Made by a program: the position numbers and the translations under genes
NCBI RefSeq assembly: GCF_900142385.1
Contig: NZ_FRAQ01000001.1
Span: forward strand, 1,426,001-1,490,000
Length of the DNA: 64,000 nt
From: Marinobacter antarcticus
GTDB taxonomy: Bacteria > Pseudomonadota > Gammaproteobacteria > Pseudomonadales > Oleiphilaceae
Direction: 5' to 3'
In this document: one piece after another, positions 53,655-62,859 of the stretch
Position numbering within the stretch: the first letter of the stretch is position 1
Layout of the letters: the number at the start of each line of letters is the position of its first letter
The notes under the pieces: model-generated
Databases searched by the model: none
What the model saw: only the letters and a program-made list of their open reading frames with translations
Told to the model about the DNA's origin: nothing

Positions 53655-55124
53655 ATGCCCTCTTCTACATCCGATTTCCGCCCGTTACCCGCGTTTTTTG
53701 CGATCGCCATCGGGATTGCGATCTGGTTTATCCCCACGCCGGAAGGCCTTTCCGCCCAAGGCTGGATGATGCTGGCCATCTTCGTGGCAACCATTGCAGC
53801 GATTATTGGCAAGGCCATGCCGATTGGTGCTATTTCAATTGTAGCGATTACGGTGGTGGCGGTGAGCGGCGTTACCAGCGACAACCCCGGTACGGCCATT
53901 CGCGATGCGCTGGGCAGTTTTAACAACTCGCTGATCTGGCTGATAGCGGTAGCCATCATGATTTCCCGGGGCATTATAAAAACCGGGTTGGGCGAGCGTA
54001 TTGGCTATTACTTTATTTCGATATTTGGCAAACGCACGATTGGTATTGGATATGGTCTTGCGATCTCGGAACTGGTCATCGCACCGGTTACGCCCAGCAA
54101 TACAGCCCGTGGCGGCGCCATTATGCACCCGATCATGCTCTCCATTGCCAAGAGCTTCGGCTGTACGCCAGACAATGGCAATACCGATAAAATCGGCAAG
54201 TACCTGGCGTTGGTTAATTATCATTCCAATCCCATTACCTCGGCGATGTTTATTACCGCAACCGCACCCAATCCGCTTACGGTCAAACTGATTGCCGATG
54301 CCACCGGTTCGGCAATCACCTTAAGCTGGACCACATGGGCCCTGGCCATGTTGCTGCCAGGCCTTGTCGCCATCGCGCTCATGCCGCTGGTGATCTACCT
54401 GATGTATCCGCCAGAGATCAAAGCCACACCCAATGCGGTCAGCTTCGCCCGCGAGCGCCTGGATAAGCTGGGAAAACTGACCCGCGATGAGGGCATTATG
54501 CTGGCCGTGTTTGTGGTTCTGCTGTTGCTGTGGGCGGATATACCAGCGTGGATTTTCGGAGACTCGTTCAAACTGAACTCCACCACCACCGCCTTTGTAG
54601 GGTTGTCGATTCTTCTGGTTACAGGTGTCTTGAACTGGAAGGATGTGCTAACCGAAAAAAGCGCCTGGGATACGCTGGTCTGGTTCGGAGCACTAGTGAT
54701 GATGGCCACTCAGCTTAACACCCTAGGGGTTATTGAGTGGTTTTCTGGCGCCATTCAGAGCGGCATCGTCAGCACCGGCCTGGCCTGGCCGGCCTCCACT
54801 GCGCTGTTAGTTCTGGTGTTTCTGTATTCCCATTACTTCTTCGCCAGTACCACTGCTCACATCACTGCGATGATGGGGGCCTTTCTGGTGGTCGGCTTGA
54901 GCCTGGGCGCGCCGCCTATGGCCTTTGTGCTGATGATGGCTGCTACCTCGTCCATCATGATGACGCTAACCCACTACGCCACCGGTACCTCTCCGGTTAT
55001 CTTCGGCTCCGGTTACGTGAGCCTGAGTGAGTGGTGGAAAGCCGGGTTCGTAATGAGCCTTGTTAATCTGACCATCTGGGTGGTGGTTGGCGGTCTCTGG
55101 TGGAAGCTTCTGGGGTACTGGTGA
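53655..55124 (+). CDS. DASS-family sodium:carboxylate symporter
   Basis: A 489-residue membrane protein (ATG 53655 chosen; 53619 is possible) with about 11-13 segments. The family SNT motifs are visible as PSNTARGGAIMHPI in the first half and as HYATGTSPVIFG towards the C-terminus. NYHSNPITSAMFITATAPNP is a typical DASS stretch. It should import di- or tricarboxylates such as malate, succinate or citrate with Na+. A small secreted protein gene follows within 10 nt. Confidence 0.87.
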   Translation: MPSSTSDFRPLPAFFAIAIGIAIWFIPTPEGLSAQGWMMLAIFVATIAAIIGKAMPIGAISIVAITVVAVSGVTSDNPGTAIRDALGSFNNSLIWLIAVAIMISRGIIKTGLGERIGYYFISIFGKRTIGIGYGLAISELVIAPVTPSNTARGGAIMHPIMLSIAKSFGCTPDNGNTDKIGKYLALVNYHSNPITSAMFITATAPNPLTVKLIADATGSAITLSWTTWALAMLLPGLVAIALMPLVIYLMYPPEIKATPNAVSFARERLDKLGKLTRDEGIMLAVFVVLLLLWADIPAWIFGDSFKLNSTTTAFVGLSILLVTGVLNWKDVLTEKSAWDTLVWFGALVMMATQLNTLGVIEWFSGAIQSGIVSTGLAWPASTALLVLVFLYSHYFFASTTAHITAMMGAFLVVGLSLGAPPMAFVLMMAATSSIMMTLTHYATGTSPVIFGSGYVSLSEWWKAGFVMSLVNLTIWVVVGGLWWKLLGYW

Positions 55125-55134
55125 GTTGGCCTAC

Positions 55135-55503
55135 ATGAAATTCCCGACCGTTACTGTCACTCTGGTTTCAGCCGCATTGCTGTTTGTTCTCTGGGATCAG
55201 ACCCGCGAGCAACAGCAAGCGGTGGATGCAAGCCGGTTCACCAACCTGTCGAAACATCCAGTTGTGCTCGGCACAGCCGTGGATTGGGCTATAACGCAGG
55301 TGCCCTCGCTTTGCGAGAAAGCCACCGGGCAGACTGACGGAGCCGAGGCCTATTCCAGCTGCGTCAAACAAGCAGAGGCGCGTACATCGACTTGTCGGCG
55401 CGCGGCGTATGACCGATTTCCGAGCATTGTGGCCTCGGAGTCTGTTTTCCGGGATCTTTCGATTACGTTGATAAATTGTCTTGTGCCGGACGCTCTATCT
55501 TGA
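55135..55503 (+). CDS. hypothetical exported or membrane-anchored protein (122 aa)
   Basis: Starting at ATG 55135 the protein has an N-terminal hydrophobic segment (FPTVTVTLVSAALLFVLW) that fits an anchor or uncleaved signal, then a hydrophilic ~100-residue part with four cysteines (SLCEKA, SSCVKQ, STCRR, INCLV) that could form two disulfides in the periplasm. No family is recognised. It begins 10 nt after the carboxylate transporter stop, suggesting co-transcription. Confidence 0.5.
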   Translation: MKFPTVTVTLVSAALLFVLWDQTREQQQAVDASRFTNLSKHPVVLGTAVDWAITQVPSLCEKATGQTDGAEAYSSCVKQAEARTSTCRRAAYDRFPSIVASESVFRDLSITLINCLVPDALS

Positions 55504-55561
55504 AGCTCGTAGGGGCGTCATGCAGAATCGTTCAAACCGGAATTAATCTGTCGAGGCATTC

Positions 55562-56167
55562 ATGAGCAAAGACTTTTTCGCCCACAAGGCGCACACCTAC
55601 GAACAGAACCCTGACCGCGTTGATAACGTTAGCAACATTGCCAACACTATCCTGGACAAGGTGAAGCTGGAGCCGTCCATGCATTTGCTGGACTTTGGTT
55701 CCGGAACGGGGCTGCTTCTGGAACGAATCGCACACCATGTCGGGAAGATCACGGCGGTGGATATTTCGCCGTCCATGAACCGGCAGCTTGAGGAGAAGCA
55801 GGACAAGCTGGCCTGTGAGCTGGAGGTTCGGGAGCTGGACCTGGAAACGCAGACTATGACGGATCGTTTTGATGGCATCATTTCTTCCATGACCATGCAC
55901 CACGTGCGGGATATTGGCGCCATGTTCCGCCGCTTCCATGAACTGGTGAAGCCGGGTGGTTTTATTGCCATATCCGATCTGGACAAGGAAGACGGCTCTT
56001 TTCATACCGAAGATACCGGAGTGTTTCATTTCGGATTCGACCGGGAAGAGATTGCCTCGGCTGCCAGTCAGGCGGGCTTTGAAAACGTGGAAGTGGTGCC
56101 TGCCAGTGTGTTCGAGAGGGAGACCGGCGATTACCCTGTGTTTTTGCTGATCGCCTTGAGGCAGTAG
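55562..56167 (+). CDS. class I SAM-dependent methyltransferase
   Basis: A 201-residue methyltransferase with the SAM-binding LLDFGSGTGLLLERIA, second motif ITAVDISPSM and a later MTMHHVRDI. It resembles the UbiE/Coq5-like group, but the acceptor (lipid, small molecule or protein) is unknown. The neighbouring genes are unrelated small conserved proteins and give no hint. Confidence 0.87.
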   Translation: MSKDFFAHKAHTYEQNPDRVDNVSNIANTILDKVKLEPSMHLLDFGSGTGLLLERIAHHVGKITAVDISPSMNRQLEEKQDKLACELEVRELDLETQTMTDRFDGIISSMTMHHVRDIGAMFRRFHELVKPGGFIAISDLDKEDGSFHTEDTGVFHFGFDREEIASAASQAGFENVEVVPASVFERETGDYPVFLLIALRQ

Positions 56168-56218
56168 CTAATGGTATTCTAAGCGCCGTTTTTTTCTCCC
56201 ATACCTCGGGATTTCAGC

Positions 56219-56563
56219 ATGTCAGACAAGTTTTTCTTCAAAGGCCGGCAGGATGCGCGCCAGCACCACACGGCCCATGGCGGCTTTCAGACCAATGCCA
56301 GTCAAAAAAGCGGCAGCAAAAAATACCCATTGAAGCTTGTGGTTATCAGTGAAGCCCGCAAACAAGAGGTTGAAGCACTGGTGGCAGAAGCCCAGTTGCA
56401 CGCGGATATCACGCTTGATACCAGTGAGGGCGCAGTTGAGTCCATTGCGGAGCTTACGGCCATTCTGAATAAAGGTGGCACAATCACGCAGGCAAAAGTG
56501 CCTTCCCGAAACGATCCCTGCAGTTGCGGTAGTGGTCTCAAATTCAAGAAGTGCTGTGCCTAG
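56219..56563 (+). CDS. SWIM/SEC-C metal-binding motif protein (PBPRA1643 family)
   Basis: A 114-residue protein with a helical first half and a C-terminal zinc-binding SEC-C module ending NDPCSCGSGLKFKKCCA. The family, named after a Photobacterium protein, is found in marine gammaproteobacteria and has unknown function; the SEC-C zinc module suggests contact with SecB or nucleic acid-binding partners. It ends 11 nt before the DUF3010 gene. Confidence 0.87.
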   Translation: MSDKFFFKGRQDARQHHTAHGGFQTNASQKSGSKKYPLKLVVISEARKQEVEALVAEAQLHADITLDTSEGAVESIAELTAILNKGGTITQAKVPSRNDPCSCGSGLKFKKCCA

Positions 56564-56573
56564 GGGCTCACCT

Positions 56574-57005
56574 ATGGTTATTTGTGGTGTTGAACTGAGC
56601 GGCAGCGATGCCGTGGTGTGTTTGCTGAACCTGGACGCGGGCCAGTTCACCCTGCCGGAGAGCAAGGTTCGCAAGCTGTTGCTGAAGAAAAATCATACAC
56701 GCGAAGACCTGCAGCAGTTTCAGGCGTCTTTTGCGGAGTTTGTAGCGGAGCACGGCGTAAAGAAGGTCGCAATCAAAGAGCGTATGCCCAAAGGCAAGTT
56801 TGCAGGGGGCGCGATCAGCTTCAAGCTGGAGGCGGCTATTCAGTTGATGTCAGGGTTGGATGTTGAAGTTAGTCTGCTCCCGCCGGCGCTCATCAAATCC
56901 ACGTTGGCGGCAAACCCGTTACCCATTCCCTTCGCGGAGACCGGGTTGAAGGTGTTTCAGGAGACTGCGTTTATTGCAGCTTATGTCGGGCATCTGGCGA
57001 AATAG
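56574..57005 (+). CDS. DUF3010 family protein
   Basis: Start at ATG 56574, 11 nt after the preceding stop with a TAGGGG site; the frame is open earlier but without sense. The 143-residue product starts ICGVELSGSDAVVCLLNL, resembling an RNase H-like actin/ATPase fold strand, then has a lysine-rich KKVAIKERMPKGKFAGG and a last TGLKVFQETAFIAAY. It fits DUF3010; function unknown. The last ~18 nt overlap one arm of the inverted repeat at 56988-57035. Confidence 0.75.
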   Translation: MVICGVELSGSDAVVCLLNLDAGQFTLPESKVRKLLLKKNHTREDLQQFQASFAEFVAEHGVKKVAIKERMPKGKFAGGAISFKLEAAIQLMSGLDVEVSLLPPALIKSTLAANPLPIPFAETGLKVFQETAFIAAYVGHLAK

Positions 57006-57035
57006 CTGTTAGCTTGGCATCTTCGCCAGATGCCC
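56988..57035. terminator. bidirectional terminator-like inverted repeat
   Basis: Two perfect 14-base arms, GGGCATCTGGCGAA (56988-57001) and TTCGCCAGATGCCC (57022-57035), separated by 20 bases. A shorter nested hairpin, GGCATCT with AGATGCC around TCGCC (57016-57034), can form instead. It lies between convergent DUF3010 and ytoQ genes, with its left arm inside the DUF3010 coding end, and only a short T-run (CAGATTTT) follows. It is a likely bidirectional end point for both messages. Confidence 0.55.
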
Positions 57036-57041
57036 CAGATT

Positions 57042-57485
57042 TTACTGTGCTGTCGTAACGTACTTCAGAATATCAACCACCTGCTCGGGAGTCTGCGCCC
57101 AGGCCATGGCGGACGCGTCTACTTCCTTCAGCGGGTGGATAATGTCGTCATTGTGCAGCGTGACATAGGGTGTGCCCATGGCTGCACAAAAACCGGCATC
57201 AAAGGCCGCGTTCCACTGTTTGTATTTATCACCGAAGCGAATCACCGCCAGGTCGCACTGCTCCAGCAGCGTTTTGGTGCGAATGCCGTTTACCTTGGAT
57301 GACTGGTGATCGCGCCAGAACGCCTCGTCCGGCTTGCCCAATACATCGCCTGCTGCATCGCTGGCTTCGTGATTGGTGACCGGAGCGCTGAATTCCACGG
57401 GCAACCCGGCAGCTTCTGCCCCAGCCTGAATCTGCTCACGCCAGTCAGTATGGATCTCGCCAGAGAGATAGACAGTCCAGATCAT
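57042..57485 (-). CDS. ytoQ: YtoQ family protein
   Basis: A 147-residue protein that closely follows the YtoQ pattern: it begins WTVYLSGEIHTDWREQI, has DVLGKPDEAFWRDHQSSKVN in the middle and LAVIRFGDKYKQWNAAFDA towards the end. The fold looks like a nucleoside 2-deoxyribosyltransferase-like domain, but the biochemical role is unknown. GGAGA precedes the ATG. It is convergent with the DUF3010 gene. Confidence 0.85.
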   Translation of the reverse strand: MIWTVYLSGEIHTDWREQIQAGAEAAGLPVEFSAPVTNHEASDAAGDVLGKPDEAFWRDHQSSKVNGIRTKTLLEQCDLAVIRFGDKYKQWNAAFDAGFCAAMGTPYVTLHNDDIIHPLKEVDASAMAWAQTPEQVVDILKYVTTAQ

Positions 57486-57582
57486 GGAGTTCTCCTAAGT
57501 TGTCGTCTGATAAGTTTGATAGGGGAAGATTGAACCTGCGAGACCCTATCATAGCTTGCCGCTTTACAGAATCTCAGCCCGG

Positions 57583-58092
57583 TTAAGCGCCTTTGTTATC
57601 TGCTACTTTTGCCAGTTGGGCCCGTGTCTTCAGTCGCCCCTCTCTGCGGATTTCTGCGTTCTCAAAGCGTCGTTTCTGTGCCCCCCCTTCTGGAATGACT
57701 GCAGGAACATCCACGGGCTTGTCGTTAGCGTCCAGAGCGACGAATGTGAAGAAGGCAGAGAGGATATGGCGGGTTTCTCCGGTGTAACTGTTCTCGGCTT
57801 CAACGCGGGCGCCAATTTCCATAGAGGATCCCCAGCTCCGATTCAGTGACAAGCTGAAAAGCAGGGTGTCGTTGCCTTTTGCCGGGGCACGGAAATGAAT
57901 GGAATCCACCGCAGCGGTAACGCAAACATGAGCCGAGTGGCGCTCGGCAACCACCAGCGCCAGGCGATCGCATTTCGCCATGATCATGCCGCCAAATACG
58001 GTGTCGTGGGCGTTCATGTCATTGGGAAAGACTTTGTAAACGTGTTTCTCAATGGCGGATGCGGATACGGGTTTGGACGGCTTTTCAGACAT
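57583..58092 (-). CDS. acyl-CoA thioesterase (hotdog fold, ACOT type)
   Basis: Start at ATG 58092 gives 169 residues; the longer frame to 58227 is unlikely because it overlaps the cbpA start. The protein begins with a Ser-rich tail and then holds the hotdog signature PNDMNAHDTVFGGMIMAKCD, with VDSIHFRAPAKGNDTLLF and SSMEIGARVEAENSYTGE later. It would hydrolyse acyl-CoA to free acid and CoA in the cytoplasm. Divergent from cbpA across 134 nt. Confidence 0.88.
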   Translation of the reverse strand: MSEKPSKPVSASAIEKHVYKVFPNDMNAHDTVFGGMIMAKCDRLALVVAERHSAHVCVTAAVDSIHFRAPAKGNDTLLFSLSLNRSWGSSMEIGARVEAENSYTGETRHILSAFFTFVALDANDKPVDVPAVIPEGGAQKRRFENAEIRREGRLKTRAQLAKVADNKGA

Positions 58093-58226
58093 AACATCCT
58101 TTCTCTGCTTCGATTTTAGGGTAAGGTTACTACATCTACGAAAGCGCAGGGCTGAGCTTGTATTCCCGCCGTTCGCGCCAATCATATATAACAGAGAACA
58201 ATCTTTGACCAGATGCGAGGAGTTCA

Positions 58227-59189
58227 ATGGACTTCAAAGACTATTACGCCGTGCTCGGTGTGAGCGAGTCTGCCTCTCCCGAGGAGATCAAAAAATCCTA
58301 TAGGAAACTGGCCCGGAAGTATCATCCGGATGTCAGTAAAGAGGAGAACGCTGACGAGAAGTTTAAAGACCTCGGCGAAGCATACGAAGTGCTGAAAGAT
58401 CCGGAAAAGCGCGGCGAGTACGATCAGTTGCGGAAATACGGCGCGCAGTCCGACGGCTCTTTCCAGCCGCCTCCCGGCTGGCAGAGCGAATCCGGATTTG
58501 GTGGTGGCGGTTACACCGAGGCGGATTCCCGTCAGTTCAGCGACTTTTTTGAACAAATGTTCGGTGGTGGCCAGGGTGCTGGTCGCGGCGCCGGCGGAGG
58601 CTTCCGGCAGAATGTGCGTATGCGAGGTGAAGATGTTCTCGCCCGGTTGCCGCTGTTTCTGGAAGAAGTGTTCAATGGATGCGAGAAGCAGGTTTCCTTC
58701 GCAGTGCACGAAGCCGACCAGCAGGGCCGTATTGTTGCACGCCAGAAAACGCTCAAAGTAAAAATCCCCGCCGGTATGCGCGAAGGGCAGCACCTGCGCC
58801 TGAAGGGCCAGGGCTCGCCCGGTATTGGCGGGGGCGAGCCAGGCGACTTACTGATTGAGGTTGAGTTGGCACCTCATCCGCTGTTCAGTATTGAAGGCAG
58901 GGATGTTGTCGTTACCGTTCCAGTGGCACCGTGGGAGGCCGCGCTGGGTGCGACAATCACAGTGCCTACTGTGGGCTCAAAGGTGAAAGTGAAAGTGCCT
59001 AAGGGAACCTCTTCAGGTCGTAAGCTCCGCCTCAAGGGTAAGGGGCTGCCGGGCAAGCATCCAGGTGACCAGCTGGTTATCCTCCAGATAGCCGTGCCGG
59101 AGCAGCATTCTGCAGAGGCAGAAAAACTTTACGAGCAGCTTGCAGAAGCCGAGAAAGCGTTCGATCCACGCAGCAAGCTCCATCTGTGA
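58227..59189 (+). CDS. cbpA: curved DNA-binding protein CbpA (DnaJ-like co-chaperone)
   Basis: A 320-residue DnaJ homologue. The J domain (1-70) has the HPD motif in [11 protein letters not shown] for stimulating DnaK. A Gly/Phe-rich linker covers ~75-130 ([14 protein letters not shown]). Two beta-sandwich substrate-binding domains follow, and the zinc-finger region of DnaJ is absent, which is the CbpA feature. It acts with DnaK and also binds curved DNA in E. coli. AGGAG lies 5 nt before the ATG; cbpM follows after 15 nt. Confidence 0.93.
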   Translation: MDFKDYYAVLGVSESASPEEIKKSYRKLARKYHPDVSKEENADEKFKDLGEAYEVLKDPEKRGEYDQLRKYGAQSDGSFQPPPGWQSESGFGGGGYTEADSRQFSDFFEQMFGGGQGAGRGAGGGFRQNVRMRGEDVLARLPLFLEEVFNGCEKQVSFAVHEADQQGRIVARQKTLKVKIPAGMREGQHLRLKGQGSPGIGGGEPGDLLIEVELAPHPLFSIEGRDVVVTVPVAPWEAALGATITVPTVGSKVKVKVPKGTSSGRKLRLKGKGLPGKHPGDQLVILQIAVPEQHSAEAEKLYEQLAEAEKAFDPRSKLHL

Positions 59190-59204
59190 AGGGGAGAGTA
59201 AAGG

Positions 59205-59552
59205 ATGAGTGATAAAAACAGTATTCTGACCGTGGAAGTGATGGACTCGGATGGCAGCACCTTCACCCTTCACGAAGTGTGCGAGCGGGGTGAGTGCCAC
59301 GCGGAGTTTGTAATCAAGTTAGTGAGTTACGGTATTATCTCACCAGTGGACCCGGCAGCTGAGGCTCGTCAATGGTTGTTCGATGTGGCTGCTCTTGCAC
59401 GGCTGCACAAGGCTCAGCGCTTGCAGCGAGACCTGAAGATGAACCTGCCGGGGCTGGCCATGTCTTTGGAGCTTCTGGACGAGGTCCAGGATATGCGCAG
59501 AGAGGTAGAGCGCCTGAGCCGCCAGTTAAAGCAACTGACGGGGGAGTGGTAA
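59205..59552 (+). CDS. cbpM: chaperone modulator CbpM
   Basis: A 115-residue MerR-like protein with FTLHEVCERGECHAEFVIKL, VSYGIISPVDPAAEARQW and a coiled C-terminal helix (LLDEVQDMRREVERLSRQL). CbpM binds the J domain of CbpA and inhibits both its co-chaperone and DNA-binding roles. Position immediately after cbpA and 16-nt spacing support the assignment. Confidence 0.9.
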   Translation: MSDKNSILTVEVMDSDGSTFTLHEVCERGECHAEFVIKLVSYGIISPVDPAAEARQWLFDVAALARLHKAQRLQRDLKMNLPGLAMSLELLDEVQDMRREVERLSRQLKQLTGEW

Positions 59553-59586
59553 TTTCCGCTAGCAAGCCCCCGTTAGCAAGCCCGCT

Positions 59587-59760
59587 TTATTGGTTTTCGT
59601 CGAGAGTTTTGATCTCGGCGTAGATCCTTTCTGCCTCCTCCATCAGGGTCCCATGGCTCCTTAAATCGCCATTGCGCTGCGCATGCAGCGCCTTTGCAAG
59701 TTTGTCTTCGTAGGCTTTCTGCAGCTTTTTCTTCGGATCACCCTTCAAAAATCCCAACAT
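59587..59760 (-). CDS. DUF6435 family small protein
   Basis: Start at ATG 59760 (57 residues), with an AAAGAGA stretch upstream; earlier in-frame ATGs give up to 67 residues. The protein begins MLGFLKGDPKKKLQKAY and is a charged helical hairpin ending AEIKTLDENQ, typical of the DUF6435/Lacal_2735 family. Function unknown. Convergent with cbpM. Confidence 0.75.
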   Translation of the reverse strand: MLGFLKGDPKKKLQKAYEDKLAKALHAQRNGDLRSHGTLMEEAERIYAEIKTLDENQ

Positions 59761-59906
59761 TTTTATGTCTCTTTTCATGTTTGTGTTCACAACCTTACGT
59801 TGGTTCTGTTTGAAAGTTCATAAATTAATAGCATCTGGCACTGGATAATTTATAGAACGGGAATAAAAGTTCAATTGCCAGAGCATTTAAAACAGTCCAG
59901 AGCAGA

Positions 59907-59993
59907 ATGATGAAACATAACCTTTTAGCTTCTGCTGTTAAGTTTGCTCTGGCCGGTACCCTCGCTTGTCTCGCCGGAACTTCTGGCTTTTAG
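59907..59993 (+). CDS. orphan signal-peptide-like micro-frame (28 aa)
   Basis: ATGATG starts a 28-residue frame with a lysine/histidine start, a hydrophobic run (LLASAVKFALAGTLACLAG) and then TSGF and a stop. It looks like a signal or lipoprotein signal peptide cut off just before the mature protein. It lies immediately before the broken DUF6502 gene. It may be a 5' gene fragment or a tiny membrane peptide. Confidence 0.3.
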   Translation: MMKHNLLASAVKFALAGTLACLAGTSGF

Positions 59994-59999
59994 CATTGA

Positions 60000-60652
60000 A
60001 ATGGGAATACAATCGCAAACATCAAAAGTGCTATAAACAATCCGCTTTATCAGGCCCTGTTCCGTATTTTTCGACCTCTTGCGAGGTTGCTTTTGCGCAA
60101 TGGCATTCCTTTCGGAGAGTTTTCTGAGTTGGTAAAAAAGTACAGTGGGGGATATGCCCCCGCGTTCAGAACAGGTGTCAGTTTCTTCTATTTTGAGGAA
60201 GCACCTCATACAGAAATACTGCAGCCCGGTTCCAAAAGAGAGAACGCATCATGAACTCCAGCAGTCCGTCCGGGTTTGTTCGTCGCTGGGAACCTGCCGA
60301 ACTCGCAAGCACCATACTGTCTGCTCCCAGTCGTGAAGTGGTGAGCCATTGGATAACTGCACTTGCGTTTCTTGATGAGAATCGACACCCGGCTATGCTT
60401 GCGATGAATAATCAAAGCGAGCCCACTTTCAGCCAGCTCGTGCAGGCCGTTGATCCAGATTTTGCTCCATCCGTGGTTCTCAATGAGTTGCTGCGTAAAG
60501 GCGTTGTTGAGCAGTTAGACAGTGGCCATGTGCTGCTCAGGCGAAGCACCTACGTACAGGACGTCCCCGGGTTTGATAAGTCGCCTAAGGTCAGGCGTCA
60601 GACGCACAGTTCTGGGCGAAGTGCAGGCAGACGACATAACGATGAAATTTGA
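60000..60652 (+). pseudogene. DUF6502-like gene split over three reading frames
   Basis: Three consecutive pieces, each in its own frame, give the order of a DUF6502 protein. Piece one (60036-60140) reads NPLYQALFRIFRPLARLLLR, then NGIPFGEFSELVKK. Piece two (60145-60230) reads GDMPPRSEQVSVSSILRK. Piece three (60251-60600, an intact 133-codon frame) reads EVVSHWITALAFLDEN and later VVLNELLRKGVVEQL. At least two frameshifts are needed to join them. A 133-residue product starting at ATG 60251 might still be made. The family match is by memory of the motif order. Confidence 0.55.
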
Positions 60653-60881
60653 AACCCGAAGTGTATTTTGAGTTTGAAGGTAATATAGAACAGTTGGGGT
60701 CGCAGTTGTCGCAACGCGAATTCAGCTTGATTAAGCGACCCGCTTTTAAAGATCCGCAACAAAATCCTACATAAAGAAGCCCCCCTTTTTCGCTTGTTTT
60801 GCTACAACTAGGGTCTGGCGCATCTCAATGGGTAGAGCACAAGTACTCCTGATGCCGGAATAACATGTTCAGGGAGTTCTT

Positions 60882-62822
60882 ATGGCCCCTCGTTTTCTCA
60901 AAAATCTGATCTCCAGCAGGCTGTTCAGGCCAGTTTTTATTGTGTTGATTGTTGCAGGCCTGGCGCAAGTTGTTATCAGTCAGTGGCTGATTTCAGACCA
61001 GGTTGAGCGCTTGATAAATACTGCGGGTTCAGCGCTTGAAGCGAGCAGCAATCAGCTCAGCGAATCTTTTGAAAACACGCGGGATGATGTTCGCCTGCGT
61101 TTGCAGACTATGCGCGAGGAAAGCGTTGGCCAGCTGGCCGATGAGCTTACGCGTCAGCAAAGCGACCAGCAGGAGCGGGTGGCGGAGAATGTACGAAGTG
61201 CCGTTATGGCGGAAGCACAGGGGCTGGCAGATGTGTTGGCGGCCGTTGCCGCGCCCCTGATCTGGGACAGGGATATTCCGCAGTTAACCGGTCTCGTGGA
61301 GCTGGCAGACGCGAGAGAATCGGTGCTCTTCGCGGTTTATTTCGATCAGTACGGTGAGCGCATGACTCGGTATGTTGATCGTACGGATGAGCGCGTGGTC
61401 AAATTAATGAAGCAGGGTGAGGGCCGTGGAGCGGCCAACCGTGTGCTGGATGCGGCAAGTCGTGACCCGAATATTGTTATCATAACTGCAGACATAAAGC
61501 CGAAGGGCTCCGCTATCGGGCAGTTGAAACTTGGGTTGTCATTGGAGGGGATAAACCGCGATCTTGCTCAGTTGAAGGAGGAGTTCAGCGCGACTCTGGC
61601 GGGCACTATCGATGCATCAGGAAAGATGCTTGAAACTGAAACCGACCAGGTCAATCAGCGGCTTCAACAGCAGTTGTTGGTGATGGGGGCCGACACGCAA
61701 TCGAGTATCAGCGACACGGTGGATGCCCTTCGGTTGGAAGCATCAGGCTTGTCGTCCAGCCTCGCCGTGGTTGCCGTGAGTTCCATGGTTGTTCTCTTGA
61801 TTCTGGTGGCTGCTGCGCTTGGCGGTGGCGTGTTGCCACGTATTCTGCGCCTGAACTCAGCCATTCGTGGTATTGCGGATGGGGAGGCCGATCTGACCCG
61901 CCGCGTGAACTTGAAAGGCAACGACGAACTGACCGAAATGGCCCGGGGAGTTAACCAGTTTATCGCCCGCATTCAAGGGCTGGTATCCGATGTTAAAAGT
62001 TCTGCAGAGTCTGCCGTCGGGCAGGCACAGGCTCAGGGAGAGGTCAGCCGTGATGCGGTTGCGGCGGTTAATGCCCAGCAGCGTGAAGTGGCGGAGGTAT
62101 CTGAAACCATGGCGGCTATGTCTCATAGCATCGCCGGGGTTGCGGGCAACATTCAGGAAGTTGCCGGGGCTGTGCGCAGTGTTAGTGCTGAGAGTGAGGC
62201 GACTGCTGGAATTTCCCGAGATGTGCGCAAACGGTTGGATGAAGTTGTCTCGAATGTGGAAAAAGCCGTAGCAGCGGTCAGCACGCTCAACACGCAAAGT
62301 ACTGAGATTACATCCGTGCTGTCGGTTATCGGCGCCATTGCTGAGCAGACCAACCTTCTGGCCCTTAATGCGGCCATTGAGGCCGCGAGGGCCGGGGAGT
62401 CGGGCCGTGGCTTTGCGGTGGTGGCCGATGAGGTAAGAACTCTGGCAAACCGGACTCAGAAATCCACTACAGAAATTGAAACCATCATTGCGCAGTTGCA
62501 GCAGGGCAGTAAGCAAGCGGTATCGGTGATTGGTGATGTGTCGGACCAGGTTACGGAATCATCTGCGGAGTTCCGTCGCGCGGATGAGCACTTCGATCAG
62601 ATCAACCGGTTGTTAAGTAGTTTGCAAGAGCAGGCTCTGAGTATTTCGTCTGTGGCGGAACGGGAAGGCCAGCGGGCAGGGGGGCTCAGCGTTAGCATTG
62701 ACGATATTGCGCGCTCATCTTCGACCACTGTCGAAGCCATTCAGCGCTCTGATAATGCCAGCTCGGAAATCAGCGAGCTGCTTGCAGCACTTCAAACCAA
62801 GGCATCCCAATTCCGCGTGTGA
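60882..62822 (+). CDS. methyl-accepting chemotaxis protein
   Basis: A 646-residue chemoreceptor. Membrane segments at ~13-37 and ~290-316 enclose a ~250-residue periplasmic domain that contains an alpha/beta core ([33 protein letters not shown]). A HAMP linker (~318-370) and a long cytoplasmic coiled coil follow, whose tip [18 protein letters not shown] is typical of the family. There is no C-terminal pentapeptide for CheR. It reports an unknown ligand to CheA. GGGAG precedes the ATG. Confidence 0.92.
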   Translation: MAPRFLKNLISSRLFRPVFIVLIVAGLAQVVISQWLISDQVERLINTAGSALEASSNQLSESFENTRDDVRLRLQTMREESVGQLADELTRQQSDQQERVAENVRSAVMAEAQGLADVLAAVAAPLIWDRDIPQLTGLVELADARESVLFAVYFDQYGERMTRYVDRTDERVVKLMKQGEGRGAANRVLDAASRDPNIVIITADIKPKGSAIGQLKLGLSLEGINRDLAQLKEEFSATLAGTIDASGKMLETETDQVNQRLQQQLLVMGADTQSSISDTVDALRLEASGLSSSLAVVAVSSMVVLLILVAAALGGGVLPRILRLNSAIRGIADGEADLTRRVNLKGNDELTEMARGVNQFIARIQGLVSDVKSSAESAVGQAQAQGEVSRDAVAAVNAQQREVAEVSETMAAMSHSIAGVAGNIQEVAGAVRSVSAESEATAGISRDVRKRLDEVVSNVEKAVAAVSTLNTQSTEITSVLSVIGAIAEQTNLLALNAAIEAARAGESGRGFAVVADEVRTLANRTQKSTTEIETIIAQLQQGSKQAVSVIGDVSDQVTESSAEFRRADEHFDQINRLLSSLQEQALSISSVAEREGQRAGGLSVSIDDIARSSSTTVEAIQRSDNASSEISELLAALQTKASQFRV

Positions 62823-62859
62823 CAGAAAGGGAGGCCTTGGTCTGGGGCGCCAGGTTTGT

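Noticed and set aside
60812..60865. A stretch reading GCGCATCTCAATGGGTAGAGCAC resembles the 5' part and D-loop of a tRNA
   Set aside because: No anticodon arm, T-arm (GTTCRAATC) or acceptor complement follows within 80 bases, so it is at most a scrap; not called as a tRNA gene.
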